The notes beneath the pieces are model-generated. The model was given only the letters and a program-made list of their open reading frames with translations, did not search any database and was not told where the DNA came from. Shown one piece after another: positions 28,313 through 36,409 of a DNA stretch of 64,000 nucleotides (position 1 is the stretch's first letter; each line of letters begins with the position of its first letter). The DNA is from Variovorax boronicumulans (lineage in GTDB: Bacteria; Pseudomonadota; Gammaproteobacteria; Burkholderiales; Burkholderiaceae_C). The translations under genes and the position numbers were made by a program. The stretch covers positions 1 through 64,000 of the forward strand of contig NZ_JARXVG010000013.1 in assembly GCF_029892485.1 (NCBI RefSeq), in the 5' to 3' direction.

Positions 28313-29329
28313 TCAGGCCAGCGCGGGTTCGCGCGCCTGGGCCAGCAGCTCGACGGCGGTGGCGCGCTCGGCGAAACCGGCCACGGGGATGTCGATGACG
28401 AACTCCTCGATGCCATAGCGCTCGCTCAGCGCATCGAGTTCATCGCGCACTTCGTCGGCGGTGCCTGCGATCACATGCGGGCGCCGCTCCTCGGTGCGGT
28501 ACTCGGTCACGCCGGCCTGCCGTGCGAACTCGGCGGCGGCTTCGAGGCTCCCGAGGTTCACGCTCTGGCCGCTGGGCAGGTGCACCTTGAAGCTGCGCAG
28601 CGCGCCGACGAGTTCCGCGGCCTTCTCATGCGTCTCGGCCGCGAAGGCGAAGAGCGCGAGCAAGGGTGCGCGACCAGTGGCCGAGCGATAAGCCTCGATG
28701 GATTGCCCGATGTTCACCGGGTCACCGTTGAAATGACCCGCGTACACGAACTCCCATCCGAGGCGCGCCGCAAGAAGCGCGCTTTCAGGCGTGCCGCCGA
28801 GCAGCACGCGTTGCGGCAATTTAGGCGGATTCGGCGTGGCGACCGCGCCGGCCAGTGCGTGGTCTGCAGCAACGCCGTCGTGCAAGAAGGCATCGAGCTC
28901 GGCGAGGCGGACCGCGAAGTCTTCTTTTTTCTTCTCCGGATCGTGCAGCCACTGCAGTGCCTTGCTGGTCAGCGGCAGGCCACCGGGCGCCTTGCCGACG
29001 CCCAGATCTACGCGGCCCGGTGCCAGCGATGCGAGCACGCGAAAGGTCTCGGCGACCTTGAACGGGCTGTAGTGCTGAAGCATGACGCCGCCGGTGCCGA
29101 TGCGGATGCGCGAGGTCCTGGCGAGCAGGTGCGAGGCCAGCACCTCGGGCGCCGAGCCCGCATAGCCGCGGTTGCCGTGATGCTCCGCGAGCCAGTAGCG
29201 CTTGTAGCCCAGACGCTCGGCGCTCTGCGCCAGTGCGATCGTGTGCTGGAACGCCTGGGCGGCGTCGGCGCCTTCGGGAATCAGGCTCTTGTCGAGCAGG
29301 GACAGCGAATAGGGCACGGTGTTCGGCAA
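28313..29329 (-). CDS. LLM-class flavin monooxygenase, MsnO8/CmoO-like; first gene of the operon
   Basis: A 338-residue luciferase-like protein with YWLAEHHGNRGYAGSAPEVL, IRIGTGGVMLQHYSPFKVAETFRVL and RVDLGVGKAPGG, typical of the MsnO8/YtmO group. In B. subtilis the related CmoO takes part in S-alkylcysteine breakdown with CmoJ. It is 46 bases upstream of the CmoJ-like gene. A candidate operator/promoter region lies between its ATG and the kinase gene (29330-29418). Confidence 0.9.
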   Translation of the reverse strand: MPNTVPYSLSLLDKSLIPEGADAAQAFQHTIALAQSAERLGYKRYWLAEHHGNRGYAGSAPEVLASHLLARTSRIRIGTGGVMLQHYSPFKVAETFRVLASLAPGRVDLGVGKAPGGLPLTSKALQWLHDPEKKKEDFAVRLAELDAFLHDGVAADHALAGAVATPNPPKLPQRVLLGGTPESALLAARLGWEFVYAGHFNGDPVNIGQSIEAYRSATGRAPLLALFAFAAETHEKAAELVGALRSFKVHLPSGQSVNLGSLEAAAEFARQAGVTEYRTEERRPHVIAGTADEVRDELDALSERYGIEEFVIDIPVAGFAERATAVELLAQAREPALA

Positions 29330-29343
29330 AGATGCCTTTGAAA

Positions 29344-29407
29344 AGAATTGCTGCGAATTCTCTTGGGCATCGTGCGCACCGCTTGCGCTGATTTCCTATA
29401 TCGATAT
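29344..29407 (-). promoter_or_regulatory. Candidate operator/promoter region of the LLM/ABC operon
   Basis: The 89-base gap upstream of the first gene is unusually AT-rich for the window. It contains a perfect inverted repeat AGAATT-N6-AATTCT (29344-29361) and the palindrome ATATCGATAT (29398-29407). Such symmetry suits a dimeric regulator. No regulator gene is adjacent. I could not place a -35/-10 pair with confidence. Confidence 0.45.
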
Positions 29408-29418
29408 CTGCATATTGT

Positions 29419-29919
29419 TCAGCCGCGCGCTGCGGCCAGGATGCGCTGCGCCGCATCGCCCGCGCCGAGGATGGCCGTGTCGATGACCAGGCGATCGGTG
29501 GTCCACGGCGCGTAGTCGTGCCGCAGCACCCACGCCCAATCGGGCAGCGCATGGCCTGGAATGTCGGCCTCGCGTGACTCCACACGCCGCCGATGTTCTT
29601 CCGCATCCGAGCAGACGATCTCGACCTCCAGCAAGGGCGACGAGGTGCTCGCCGCAACCGCGCGCCACGCCTCGCGCGTCACAGGCAACGGGTTGACGCA
29701 GTCGGCCACCACAGTCATGCCGAGCGCGAGATTGGAGCGGGCCAGCGCATAAGCGACGACATAGCCCGCGGGTCCGACCTCCCCGGCCAGCACCTTCGCC
29801 GACACCAGCGCCTGCTCGATGGCATCGATGCGCAGACAGACAGCCGAGAGCCGCGCCGCGAGTTCGCGCGCGACCGTGGTCTTGCCCGAACCGGGCAAGC
29901 CTGAAAGAACGATCAGCAT
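29419..29919 (-). CDS. AAA-type small kinase / P-loop NTPase
   Basis: A 166-residue P-loop protein of the zeta-toxin/gluconokinase-like AAA_33 group. Walker A GLPGSGKTTVA lies at residues 7-17, DAIEQAL follows a substrate-binding acidic residue, and VVADCVNPL and EIVCSDAEEHRRRVESR complete the fold. It may phosphorylate a small metabolite; the substrate is unknown. The ATG at 29919 is preferred over upstream starts that would add a non-conserved tail. It ends 89 bases before the LLM operon start. Confidence 0.82.
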   Translation of the reverse strand: MLIVLSGLPGSGKTTVARELAARLSAVCLRIDAIEQALVSAKVLAGEVGPAGYVVAYALARSNLALGMTVVADCVNPLPVTREAWRAVAASTSSPLLEVEIVCSDAEEHRRRVESREADIPGHALPDWAWVLRHDYAPWTTDRLVIDTAILGAGDAAQRILAAARG

Positions 29920-30269
29920 CTCACCATGAGTGCGGCAGCAAGGCCAGGGCCGTTGCCGCGTGAAAGCGCCGCATGGCGCGGATGGGCACATAGCCGTGCG
30001 GTGCACGACGCGACACTTCGTGTGGCGACGACGGCGCGATGCGCCACGCTGCGGTGGTCAGCGCAAGAACATGGCGGGCCTGGGCCGCCGGGGAAACATA
30101 AGGACTGCGCTGTGGCATTGAAGGACTTCCGATGAACGCTGCGGCGATTCTGCGCAAGCGCAGCGCTTTCTCAAAGAAGGATTGCGAGTTACATGATGCA
30201 GAAAATTCCATCCCGCCACCACGTGCCATGACTACGATGTCCCCACATCCATTCACAAGGAGCCCAGCC
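29920..30269. other. Intergenic region without a supported gene
   Basis: These 350 bases separate the kinase gene from the divergent dodecin gene. Short frames on both strands lack codon bias and recognisable motifs. A small hairpin, CTGCGC-AA-GCGCAG, lies at 30154-30167. The dodecin ribosome site AAGGAG is at its right end. Confidence 0.6.
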
Positions 30270-30476
30270 ATGTCGAACCACGTCTACAAATCCCTCGAGC
30301 TGACCGGCTCGTCACCCGTCGGCATCGAGGATGCGGTGCAAACCGCCATCGCCAAGGCGCACGAGACGGTACGCAACATCCAGTGGTTCACCGTCACCGA
30401 GACGCGCGGCCATGTGGTGGACGGCAAGGTCGCGCATTGGCAGGTGACGGTGAAGATCGGGTTCACGCTGGAGTAG
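30270..30476 (+). CDS. Dodecin, flavin-storage protein
   Basis: A 68-residue protein of exactly dodecin length. The motif SNHVYKSLELTGSSPVGIEDAV and the core IQWFTVTETRGHVVDGKVAHWQVTVKIGF match the family, including the aromatic Trp that stacks on the flavin. Dodecins form hollow 12-mers that bind FMN/riboflavin and related cofactors. The flavin link is notable because three flavin-dependent monooxygenases lie just upstream. Ribosome site AAGGAGCCCAGCC precedes the ATG. Confidence 0.95.
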   Translation: MSNHVYKSLELTGSSPVGIEDAVQTAIAKAHETVRNIQWFTVTETRGHVVDGKVAHWQVTVKIGFTLE

Positions 30477-30497
30477 TCGCTGCAGCGAAGGCCGTCG

Positions 30498-31538
30498 TCA
30501 CGCGAAATCGGTCGACGGTTTTTCCCAGAGATTCACGCCGCCTTCCACGGCGTACTTGTCGATCTCCGAGAGCTCTTCCGCACTCAATGGCTCGTGGCGC
30601 AGTGCTGCGACGTTGTCGACGATCTGCTCGGGCCGGCTCGCGCCGATCAACGCCGAACTGACGCGTGGATCGCGCAGCGTCCACGTCAGCGCGAGCTGCG
30701 CGAGGCTCTGTCCGCGGCGCCTGGCAATCTCGTTGAGCGCGCGTGCGCGTTCCACGTTCTCGTCCGACAGGTGCTCCTGCTTGAGCGAGCCGCCGCCGGG
30801 CCGGTTGATGCGCGCATCGGCCGGAATGCCCTGGAGGTACTTGTCGGTGAGCAGCCCTTGCGCCAGCGGCGTGAAGGCGATCACGCCCGCGCCGAGTTCG
30901 TCGGTGGCATCGAGCAGGTCTTTCTCGATCCAGCGGTTGAACAGGTTGTAGGCCGGCTGGTGGATGAGCAGCGGCACCTTCCACTCGCGCAGCAGTGCGG
31001 CGATCTCGCGCGTCTTGCCGGCCGAGTAAGAAGAAATGCCGATGTAGAGCGCCTTGCCCTGCTGCACGGCCTGCGCCAGCGCGGAGGCAGTTTCTTCCAG
31101 CGGCGTGTGCGGATCGAAACGGTGCGAATAGAAGATGTCGACGTAGTCGAGACCCAGGCGCTGGAGGCTCTGGTCGAGACTCGCAAGAACGTATTTACGG
31201 GAGCCGCCGCCCTGGCCGTAAGGGCCGGGCCACATGTCCCAGCCGGCCTTGCTGGAGATGATGAGTTCGTCGCGGTAGGCCTTGAAGTCTTCGCGCAGCA
31301 GGCGCCCGAAGTTGGTCTCTGCGCTGCCGTACGGCGGGCCGTAGTTGTTGGCCAGGTCGAAGTGGTTGATGCCCAGGTCGAAGGCCGTGCGCAACAGCTT
31401 GCGTTGCACATCGATGGGCGTGCTGTCGCCGAAGTTGTGCCACAGGCCGAGCGAGATCGCCGGCAGCACGAGCCCGCTGCGCCCGACGCGGCGGTAAGGG
31501 ATGGCGTCGTAGCGTTCGGGGGCGGCAAGGTAGGTCAT
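30498..31538 (-). CDS. mgrA: Aldo/keto reductase, L-glyceraldehyde-3-phosphate reductase type
   Basis: A 346-residue NADPH-dependent (beta/alpha)8 reductase. The catalytic tetrad is visible as D and Y in NHFDLANNYGPPYGSAE, K in IISSKAGWDMWPGPYG, and H in FYSHRFDP. The sequence GPPYGSAETNFG with the long SSKAGWDMWPGPYGQGG loop marks the YghZ/MgrA subgroup, which reduces methylglyoxal and L-glyceraldehyde 3-phosphate. It is convergent with the dodecin gene, 21 bases apart, and appears to be a single-gene unit. Confidence 0.9.
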   Translation of the reverse strand: MTYLAAPERYDAIPYRRVGRSGLVLPAISLGLWHNFGDSTPIDVQRKLLRTAFDLGINHFDLANNYGPPYGSAETNFGRLLREDFKAYRDELIISSKAGWDMWPGPYGQGGGSRKYVLASLDQSLQRLGLDYVDIFYSHRFDPHTPLEETASALAQAVQQGKALYIGISSYSAGKTREIAALLREWKVPLLIHQPAYNLFNRWIEKDLLDATDELGAGVIAFTPLAQGLLTDKYLQGIPADARINRPGGGSLKQEHLSDENVERARALNEIARRRGQSLAQLALTWTLRDPRVSSALIGASRPEQIVDNVAALRHEPLSAEELSEIDKYAVEGGVNLWEKPSTDFA

Positions 31539-31690
31539 GGAATGCGGAAATTAGTGGAAGGGAAGCGACATGATGCCCGCGCGTTTGCGCATATGCATGC
31601 GCGGTTTTCTTCGTTGGCGATGCGCGCAGGGCTTTCTAGCATGGTCGTTTTCCCACCAGCCCCACCGCTCCCGTGCCGGAGCGCGCCGCC

Positions 31691-32746
31691 ATGCCCATCG
31701 AGACGCCCTCCTCCATTCCTTCGCGCCGCGTGGCGCTCAAGACCCTCGCCTCGCTGACCGCCATCGGCGGCCTGGCGCTCGCGGGCTGCTCGCGCGAAGA
31801 CAGCGGCAAGGCCGCCGCGGCCAGCGGCCCGGCCGTGGTGAAGAAGACCGGCGAGAAGGTGGCCTTCAAGTACCCCAACAACCCGTCCTTCGACCTCATC
31901 TACCTGGCCGACGAACTGGGGTACTTCGAGGGCACCAACACCCGCCCCGAGTACGTCGGCAAGATTGCCGCGCCGCAGATCATTCCGCTCGTGGGCACGG
32001 GCGAGATCGACTTCGGCAGCCGCATGGTGCCGCTGGTGATCTCGGCCATCGCCTCGGGCGCCGACCTCAAGGTGGTCGCCGCGGGCGGCAAGACGCTGCA
32101 GGAAGCGCCGCACATGAAATACTTCGTCCGCAAGGACTCGGGCATCCGCAACCCGAAGGACCTCGAAGGCAAGACCATCGGCTTCAACAGCTTCGGCGCC
32201 TGCGCCGAGTTCGTGACCAAGAAGTACCTGCGCCAGCACGACGTGGACGTGAACAAGATCAACTTCGTCGTCATCCCCGACGAACAGGCCGAGCAGACGC
32301 TGGTCACAGGCAACACCGACCTCGCGATCATCCACGCGCCTTTCTCGGGCCGGGCCGACAACGCCGAGTCGCTGGTGCGCCTGTGGAGCGACTTCGACCT
32401 GGACGGAGGCCTCGGCGGCATGGCGCCCTACAGCGCGCACGGCCAGTTCATCCGCCAGCATCCCGAGGCGGTGCGCGATGTGGTCGCGGCGCTCGCCAAG
32501 GCCGGCAACTGGGTCAACGCGAACACCGAAGAGGCGCGCAAGCTGGTGGCCAAGCGCATCAACATGGACCTGAAGAACGTCGACCGCTACGCCTATGTCG
32601 ACGACCTGGTGGTGACCGAGCCGCCGATCCAGTACTACATCGACATCCTGCAGTCCGAGGGCAAGCTCGCCGCGGGCAAGGTGGCGGTGAAGGACATCTA
32701 CACCAACGAGTTCAACCCCTTCGCGCAGCAGGCCGCGAAGTCCTGA
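31691..32746 (+). CDS. ABC transporter substrate-binding lipoprotein (SsuA/TauA/NitT-like)
   Basis: A 351-residue lipoprotein with signal SRRVALKTLASLTAIGGLALAGC: a twin-arginine-like motif followed by lipobox LALAGC, with Cys near residue 36. The rest is an NMT1/SsuA-type binding protein (FDLIYLADELGYFEGTN, LEGKTIGFNSFGACAEF). Ligands of this family include sulfonates, nitrate, taurine and thiamine precursors; the sequence does not decide. The ATG at 31691 is preferred over a GTG at 31673. It heads the operon with ATPase, permease and a second binding protein. Confidence 0.9.
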   Translation: MPIETPSSIPSRRVALKTLASLTAIGGLALAGCSREDSGKAAAASGPAVVKKTGEKVAFKYPNNPSFDLIYLADELGYFEGTNTRPEYVGKIAAPQIIPLVGTGEIDFGSRMVPLVISAIASGADLKVVAAGGKTLQEAPHMKYFVRKDSGIRNPKDLEGKTIGFNSFGACAEFVTKKYLRQHDVDVNKINFVVIPDEQAEQTLVTGNTDLAIIHAPFSGRADNAESLVRLWSDFDLDGGLGGMAPYSAHGQFIRQHPEAVRDVVAALAKAGNWVNANTEEARKLVAKRINMDLKNVDRYAYVDDLVVTEPPIQYYIDILQSEGKLAAGKVAVKDIYTNEFNPFAQQAAKS

Positions 32747-32759
32747 CCCGCTGCCCGCC

Positions 32760-33569
32760 ATGAGCATCAAGATCTCGGCCCGCGACGTGCGGATGGACTA
32801 CGCGGCACGCGGCGCGAGCGAACGCGTGCGGGTGCTCGAAGGCTTCGACCTCGACGTGCGCGACGGAGAATTCCTCTCGGTGCTCGGCCCTTCGGGCTGC
32901 GGCAAGTCGACTTTTCTCGGCATCCTGGCCGGGCTCACCGAGCGCACGGGCGGCCGCATCGCCATCAACGGCCAGCCGCTTGCGGGCATCAACCGCAACC
33001 AGGGCGTGGTGTTCCAGGGCTACGCGCTCTTTCCGTGGCTCTCGGTGCTCGACAACATCGCGGTGGGCCTGGAGATACGTGGCATCGGCAAGACCGAGCG
33101 CCGCCGCATCGCGCACGAATACCTCGAACTCGTCGGCCTGCACGGCTTTGCCGACCGCTATCCGCACGAGATCTCGGGCGGCATGAAGCAGCGCGTGGCC
33201 ATCGCGCGCTCGCTCGCCTACAAGCCCGACGTGCTGCTGATGGACGAGCCGTTCGCCGCGCTCGATGCGCAGACGCGCGAGATCCTGCAGGGCGAGTTGC
33301 TGCGCATCTGGGAGCAGTACCGCAAGACGATTGTGTTCATCACGCACAGCCTCGAAGAGGCGGTGTATCTGTCGGACCGGGTGGCGGTGATGACGCAGCG
33401 GCCCGGGCGCATCAAGGACATCATCGACATCCCGCTCGCGCGGCCGCGTTCCGCGGAGATTCGCCACTCGGCCGAGTTCGCGGCGCTGCGACAGCGGGCT
33501 TGGGAGGTGTTGAAAGACGAAGTGCAAGTGGGCTTGCGGCCCCGGTCGCTCGAAGGAGTCGTGTCATGA
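32760..33569 (+). CDS. ABC transporter ATP-binding protein (SsuB/TauB-like)
   Basis: A 269-residue ATPase: Walker A GPSGCGKST near residue 45, Q-loop VVFQGYALFPWLS, signature ISGGMKQRVAIARSL and Walker B VLLMDEPFAALDAQ. It is 13 bases downstream of the binding-protein gene. Its stop codon overlaps an ATGAGC that would be a typical start for the next gene, but the real permease start lies 172 bases further on, beyond a pair of palindromes. Confidence 0.93.
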   Translation: MSIKISARDVRMDYAARGASERVRVLEGFDLDVRDGEFLSVLGPSGCGKSTFLGILAGLTERTGGRIAINGQPLAGINRNQGVVFQGYALFPWLSVLDNIAVGLEIRGIGKTERRRIAHEYLELVGLHGFADRYPHEISGGMKQRVAIARSLAYKPDVLLMDEPFAALDAQTREILQGELLRIWEQYRKTIVFITHSLEEAVYLSDRVAVMTQRPGRIKDIIDIPLARPRSAEIRHSAEFAALRQRAWEVLKDEVQVGLRPRSLEGVVS

Positions 33570-33583
33570 GCATCGCCTCTTGC

Positions 33584-33695
33584 TCCCTCTCCCCTCGGGG
33601 AGAGGGCTGGGGTGAGGGCAACGGCCTTCGCACAAGCACCGCTCGAACCATCGCTGTCGGCCCTCACCCCGCCCCTCTCCCCAAGGGGAGAGGGA
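33584..33695. repeat. Pair of inverted REP-like palindromes
   Basis: Copy 1 (33584-33618) and copy 2 (33661-33695, inverted) are 35-base sequences that match when one is reverse-complemented, apart from about three positions. Each carries a palindromic core CCCTCTCCCCT.GGGGAGAGGG and a GGGGTGAGGG tail. Together they can form one long hairpin with a 42-base loop. They lie inside an operon, between ATPase and permease genes. Such paired elements act as transcript stabilisers, attenuators or IS200-like (RAYT) footprints. Confidence 0.88.
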
Positions 33696-33741
33696 GAAAC
33701 ATCCGAGCGGCGAGCGGCTTCCTCAAAACAGAGGTTGTTCG

Positions 33742-34569
33742 ATGAGTGCCGTACTCGACGCCCCTGCGACCCGTTCCCCCAGCCGCTTGCTCAAATTCGC
33801 CCGCAGCTTCGCCCGCGTGGCCGAACGCGGCATCGGCATAGTCATCTTCCTGGCCCTGTGGGAAGCCCTGCCCCGCCTGGGCATCGTGAGCGACGCCTAC
33901 CTGAGCCCGCCCTCCGCCGTGGTCGCGAGCATCGCCCAGCTCATCGACACTGGCCAGCTCTGGAAGCACCTGGCCGCGAGCCTGCAGCGTTCGCTGTGGG
34001 GCCTGCTGCTTGCAAGCTTCTTCGGCGTGGTGCTGGGTCTCTTGATCGGCAGTTCGAAGCGTCTCGCGGCCATCGTCGATCCGGTGCTGCAGCTCTTTCG
34101 CCAGACCTCGGCCTTCGCGCTGTTCCCGGTGTTCATCCTGTTCCTGGGGATCGGCGAACTCTCGAAGGTGGCGATCATTTTCTGGGCCTCGTTCTGGCCG
34201 GTGCTGCTGAGCACGGTGAGCGGCGTGAAGCAGGTCGACCGCCTGCTCGTCAACTCGGCGCTGTCGATGGGCGCTTCGCAGCGCTTCATCTTCTTCAAGG
34301 TGGTGCTGCCGGCCTCGCTGCCGTCGATCTTCACGGGCGTGCGGCTCGCGGGTGCGTACAGCATCACCGCGCTCGTGGCGGCCGAGATGATCGGCGCGCA
34401 TTCGGGCCTGGGCTTTCTCACGCTCAATTCGCAGGAGACCTTCCAGATCCCGACGATGTACGCCGGCATCCTGCTGCTGGCCGTGCTCGGGTTGCTGCTC
34501 AACTACCTGCTCGCCTTGCTGGAGCGTCGGCTGCTGCGCTGGCGCAAGGGGCTGAGCCTCGATGACTGA
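33742..34569 (+). CDS. ABC transporter permease (SsuC/TauC-like)
   Basis: A 275-residue inner-membrane permease with about six helices and the binding-protein-dependent transport loop NSALSMGASQRFIFFKVVLPASLPSIFTGVRLA. The initial residues to about 25 are cytoplasmic. It completes the SsuA/B/C-like system. The 172-base spacer with inverted palindromes to the ATPase gene is unusual for this operon type. The 3' end overlaps the next gene by eight bases. Confidence 0.92.
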   Translation: MSAVLDAPATRSPSRLLKFARSFARVAERGIGIVIFLALWEALPRLGIVSDAYLSPPSAVVASIAQLIDTGQLWKHLAASLQRSLWGLLLASFFGVVLGLLIGSSKRLAAIVDPVLQLFRQTSAFALFPVFILFLGIGELSKVAIIFWASFWPVLLSTVSGVKQVDRLLVNSALSMGASQRFIFFKVVLPASLPSIFTGVRLAGAYSITALVAAEMIGAHSGLGFLTLNSQETFQIPTMYAGILLLAVLGLLLNYLLALLERRLLRWRKGLSLDD

Positions 34570-35425
34570 ACGCAGGCTCTTGCTGGCTGGCGCTGCACTC
34601 GCCGCGGCCATGGCGCTCGCGGGCATCGGCGGCGCTCGGGCCTTTGCAACGCCCTCACTGTCGAGCCTGCCGAAGGGGCCGGTGCTCGCGCACGCCATCG
34701 AGCGCGGCAAGCTCATCGTCGGTGTGCGCCGCTATCCGCGCCCTGCCCCGCCCGAGGCGCCGACACCGCCCGAGCCCGATGCCTTCGACGCCACGCTCGC
34801 GCGGCAGTTGGCGGCATCGCTCGGCATCCCTTTGGAACTGGTCGGCCTCGATCCCGCCGTGCAAGAAGCGGCGCTGCGCGAAGGCCGCGTGGACCTGCTG
34901 GTCGCCGGCGTGCCTGCTTCATCCGCCGCACAGGACATCGCATCTGCACCCGGCAGCTACGACACCGGCCGCGGCCTCGTGGTCGCGCTGCGCCGCGGCA
35001 AGGTGCAGGACGAAGCCGCGCTGCGCGGCGCATCGGTCTGCGTGGGCGAAGGCTCGGGCTATGCCGGTGCGGTGTCGCAACGCTACGGCGCGCAGCCGCG
35101 CAGCTACCCGTCATCGGTGCATGCGGCATCGGCCTTCATGGCCGGCGAATGCGCGGCGCTGGCCGAGGACGGCGAGGTGCTGGAGCGGCTCATGCAGAAC
35201 AACAAAGAGTGGCGCTTCTACAAGCCGCTGGCGAGCGACGTGCGCCTGCCATCCGATGCCGCGATTCGCCTGGCCGATGGCGATGCGGCCTCGCGCGACT
35301 ACCTGGCGGCGGCCCTGCGCCAATGGCGTTCGGACGGCACGCTGGCCAAGGCGAGAGATGCGCGTGCGGGTAATTTGCAGTTCGAGATCACGCTGCTGAA
35401 GGATGGGTTCGTCTGCCATTCCTAA
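34562..35425 (+). CDS. Second periplasmic binding protein of the SsuABC-like operon
   Basis: A 287-residue protein with an N-terminal signal (RRLLLAGAALAAAMALAGIGGARA) and an SBP_bac_3-like domain (KLIVGVRRYPRP, DAFDATLARQLAASLGIPLELVGLDP, VDLLVAGVPASSAAQDIA). A Pro-rich insert (PAPPEAPTPPEPD) replaces the usual loop. Amino-acid-type binding proteins are not standard parts of NMT1-type transporters. The eight-base overlap with the permease shows co-expression, so it may be an accessory receptor. Confidence 0.8.
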   Translation: MTERRLLLAGAALAAAMALAGIGGARAFATPSLSSLPKGPVLAHAIERGKLIVGVRRYPRPAPPEAPTPPEPDAFDATLARQLAASLGIPLELVGLDPAVQEAALREGRVDLLVAGVPASSAAQDIASAPGSYDTGRGLVVALRRGKVQDEAALRGASVCVGEGSGYAGAVSQRYGAQPRSYPSSVHAASAFMAGECAALAEDGEVLERLMQNNKEWRFYKPLASDVRLPSDAAIRLADGDAASRDYLAAALRQWRSDGTLAKARDARAGNLQFEITLLKDGFVCHS

Positions 35426-35464
35426 GTTGACGACCGTCGGTATGAGCCTCCGCGCGGCGGCAGA

Positions 35465-35947
35465 ATGGCCACCATGGATGAACTCATCGGACTCCTCTTC
35501 GCCATCCTGCTCTGGCGCATCGCGCTTGCCGCGTTTTTCGGCTTCGCGGTCGGCATGGCAGCCGCGCAGATCTTCCCCGGGTTCGGCGCAGGCGCCGTCG
35601 CGACGGTCACCTTGCTCGCGCTGTTCGGGGGGGTCATGTGGCACGCATCGGCGATTGCGTCGGCCGCGCCGGCGGATGCCCCCAAGGCCGAGCAGCAGCC
35701 GATATCGCGTCCCATCGCTTTTCTGGGCATCGCGCTCGTCGGTCTTCTGGTCGGCAGCGTGTATGACTATCTGCTCTCGTCAGGTCCGATCGCGCTCTCG
35801 GTCCTGATCGTCTCGTCGATCGTGCTGGTCTGCGTGGGTGGAGCAATCACGAAAACGCCCGTCTACCTCACGGACCTGCTGTTCATGGTGGCCGCCCTCG
35901 TCACTGGCTTCGTGACGCCTTGGGCCATTGTCACGCTTCTGAGTTGA
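35465..35947 (+). CDS. Hypothetical multi-pass membrane protein
   Basis: A 160-residue protein with hydrophobic segments at about 7-30, 40-60, 83-103, 107-127 and 133-156, so four or five membrane passes, and a short polar loop PADAPKAEQQPISRP. No family is recognised. Two in-frame ATGs (35465, 35474) are possible; the second gives MDELIGLLF. It lies 39 bases after the binding-protein gene and 18 before a GNAT gene. Confidence 0.7.
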   Translation: MATMDELIGLLFAILLWRIALAAFFGFAVGMAAAQIFPGFGAGAVATVTLLALFGGVMWHASAIASAAPADAPKAEQQPISRPIAFLGIALVGLLVGSVYDYLLSSGPIALSVLIVSSIVLVCVGGAITKTPVYLTDLLFMVAALVTGFVTPWAIVTLLS

Positions 35948-35965
35948 CCCTTGCCACACCTCCCG

Positions 35966-36397
35966 ATGAACACCATCCACATCGTTCCGCCCACCGACGA
36001 AGAACTCCGTTCCGGCGAACTCGGCCGCAAGCTTCGGCACTTCAACTACGGCGTCGTCGGCGAGTACCCCGAGCAAAAATACGTCCGCCTGAACGCCAAG
36101 GACGACAGCGGCCGCCTGCTCGGCGGGCTTCGCGGTTTCGTCTTTCTCTACTGGTTCACCGTGGATGTGCTCTTCGTCGAGGAAGACGCACGCGGCGCGG
36201 GCCTCGACAGCCGCCTGCTCGCGGAAGGCGAACGCCAGGCCATGGCCCTGGGTGCGAAACACGCGAAGCTGGACACCTTCGAGTGGCAGGCCCGGCCCTT
36301 CTACCTGAAGCAGGGGTACGAGGAGTACGGCCGCATCGACGACTACGCAGCCGGCTTCTACCTCGCGCACATGAAGAAAGCCCTGACAGCAGGCTGA
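35966..36397 (+). CDS. GNAT-family N-acetyltransferase
   Basis: A 143-residue single-domain acetyltransferase. The motif LFVEEDARGAGLDSRLLAEGERQAMALGAKHAKLDTF contains the acetyl-CoA loop in slightly changed form (RGAGLDSRLL), and RPFYLKQGYEEYGRI the C-terminal signature. The ATG at 35966 is chosen over an upstream TTG. Substrate unknown. It is convergent with the DHA2 exporter (12-base gap). Confidence 0.87.
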   Translation: MNTIHIVPPTDEELRSGELGRKLRHFNYGVVGEYPEQKYVRLNAKDDSGRLLGGLRGFVFLYWFTVDVLFVEEDARGAGLDSRLLAEGERQAMALGAKHAKLDTFEWQARPFYLKQGYEEYGRIDDYAAGFYLAHMKKALTAG

Positions 36398-36409
36398 ACC
36401 AGCGCCCGC

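Noticed and set aside
29921..30271. 116-codon minus-strand frame between the kinase and dodecin genes
   Set aside because: No codon bias, motif or ribosome site supports it, and it overlaps the dodecin promoter.
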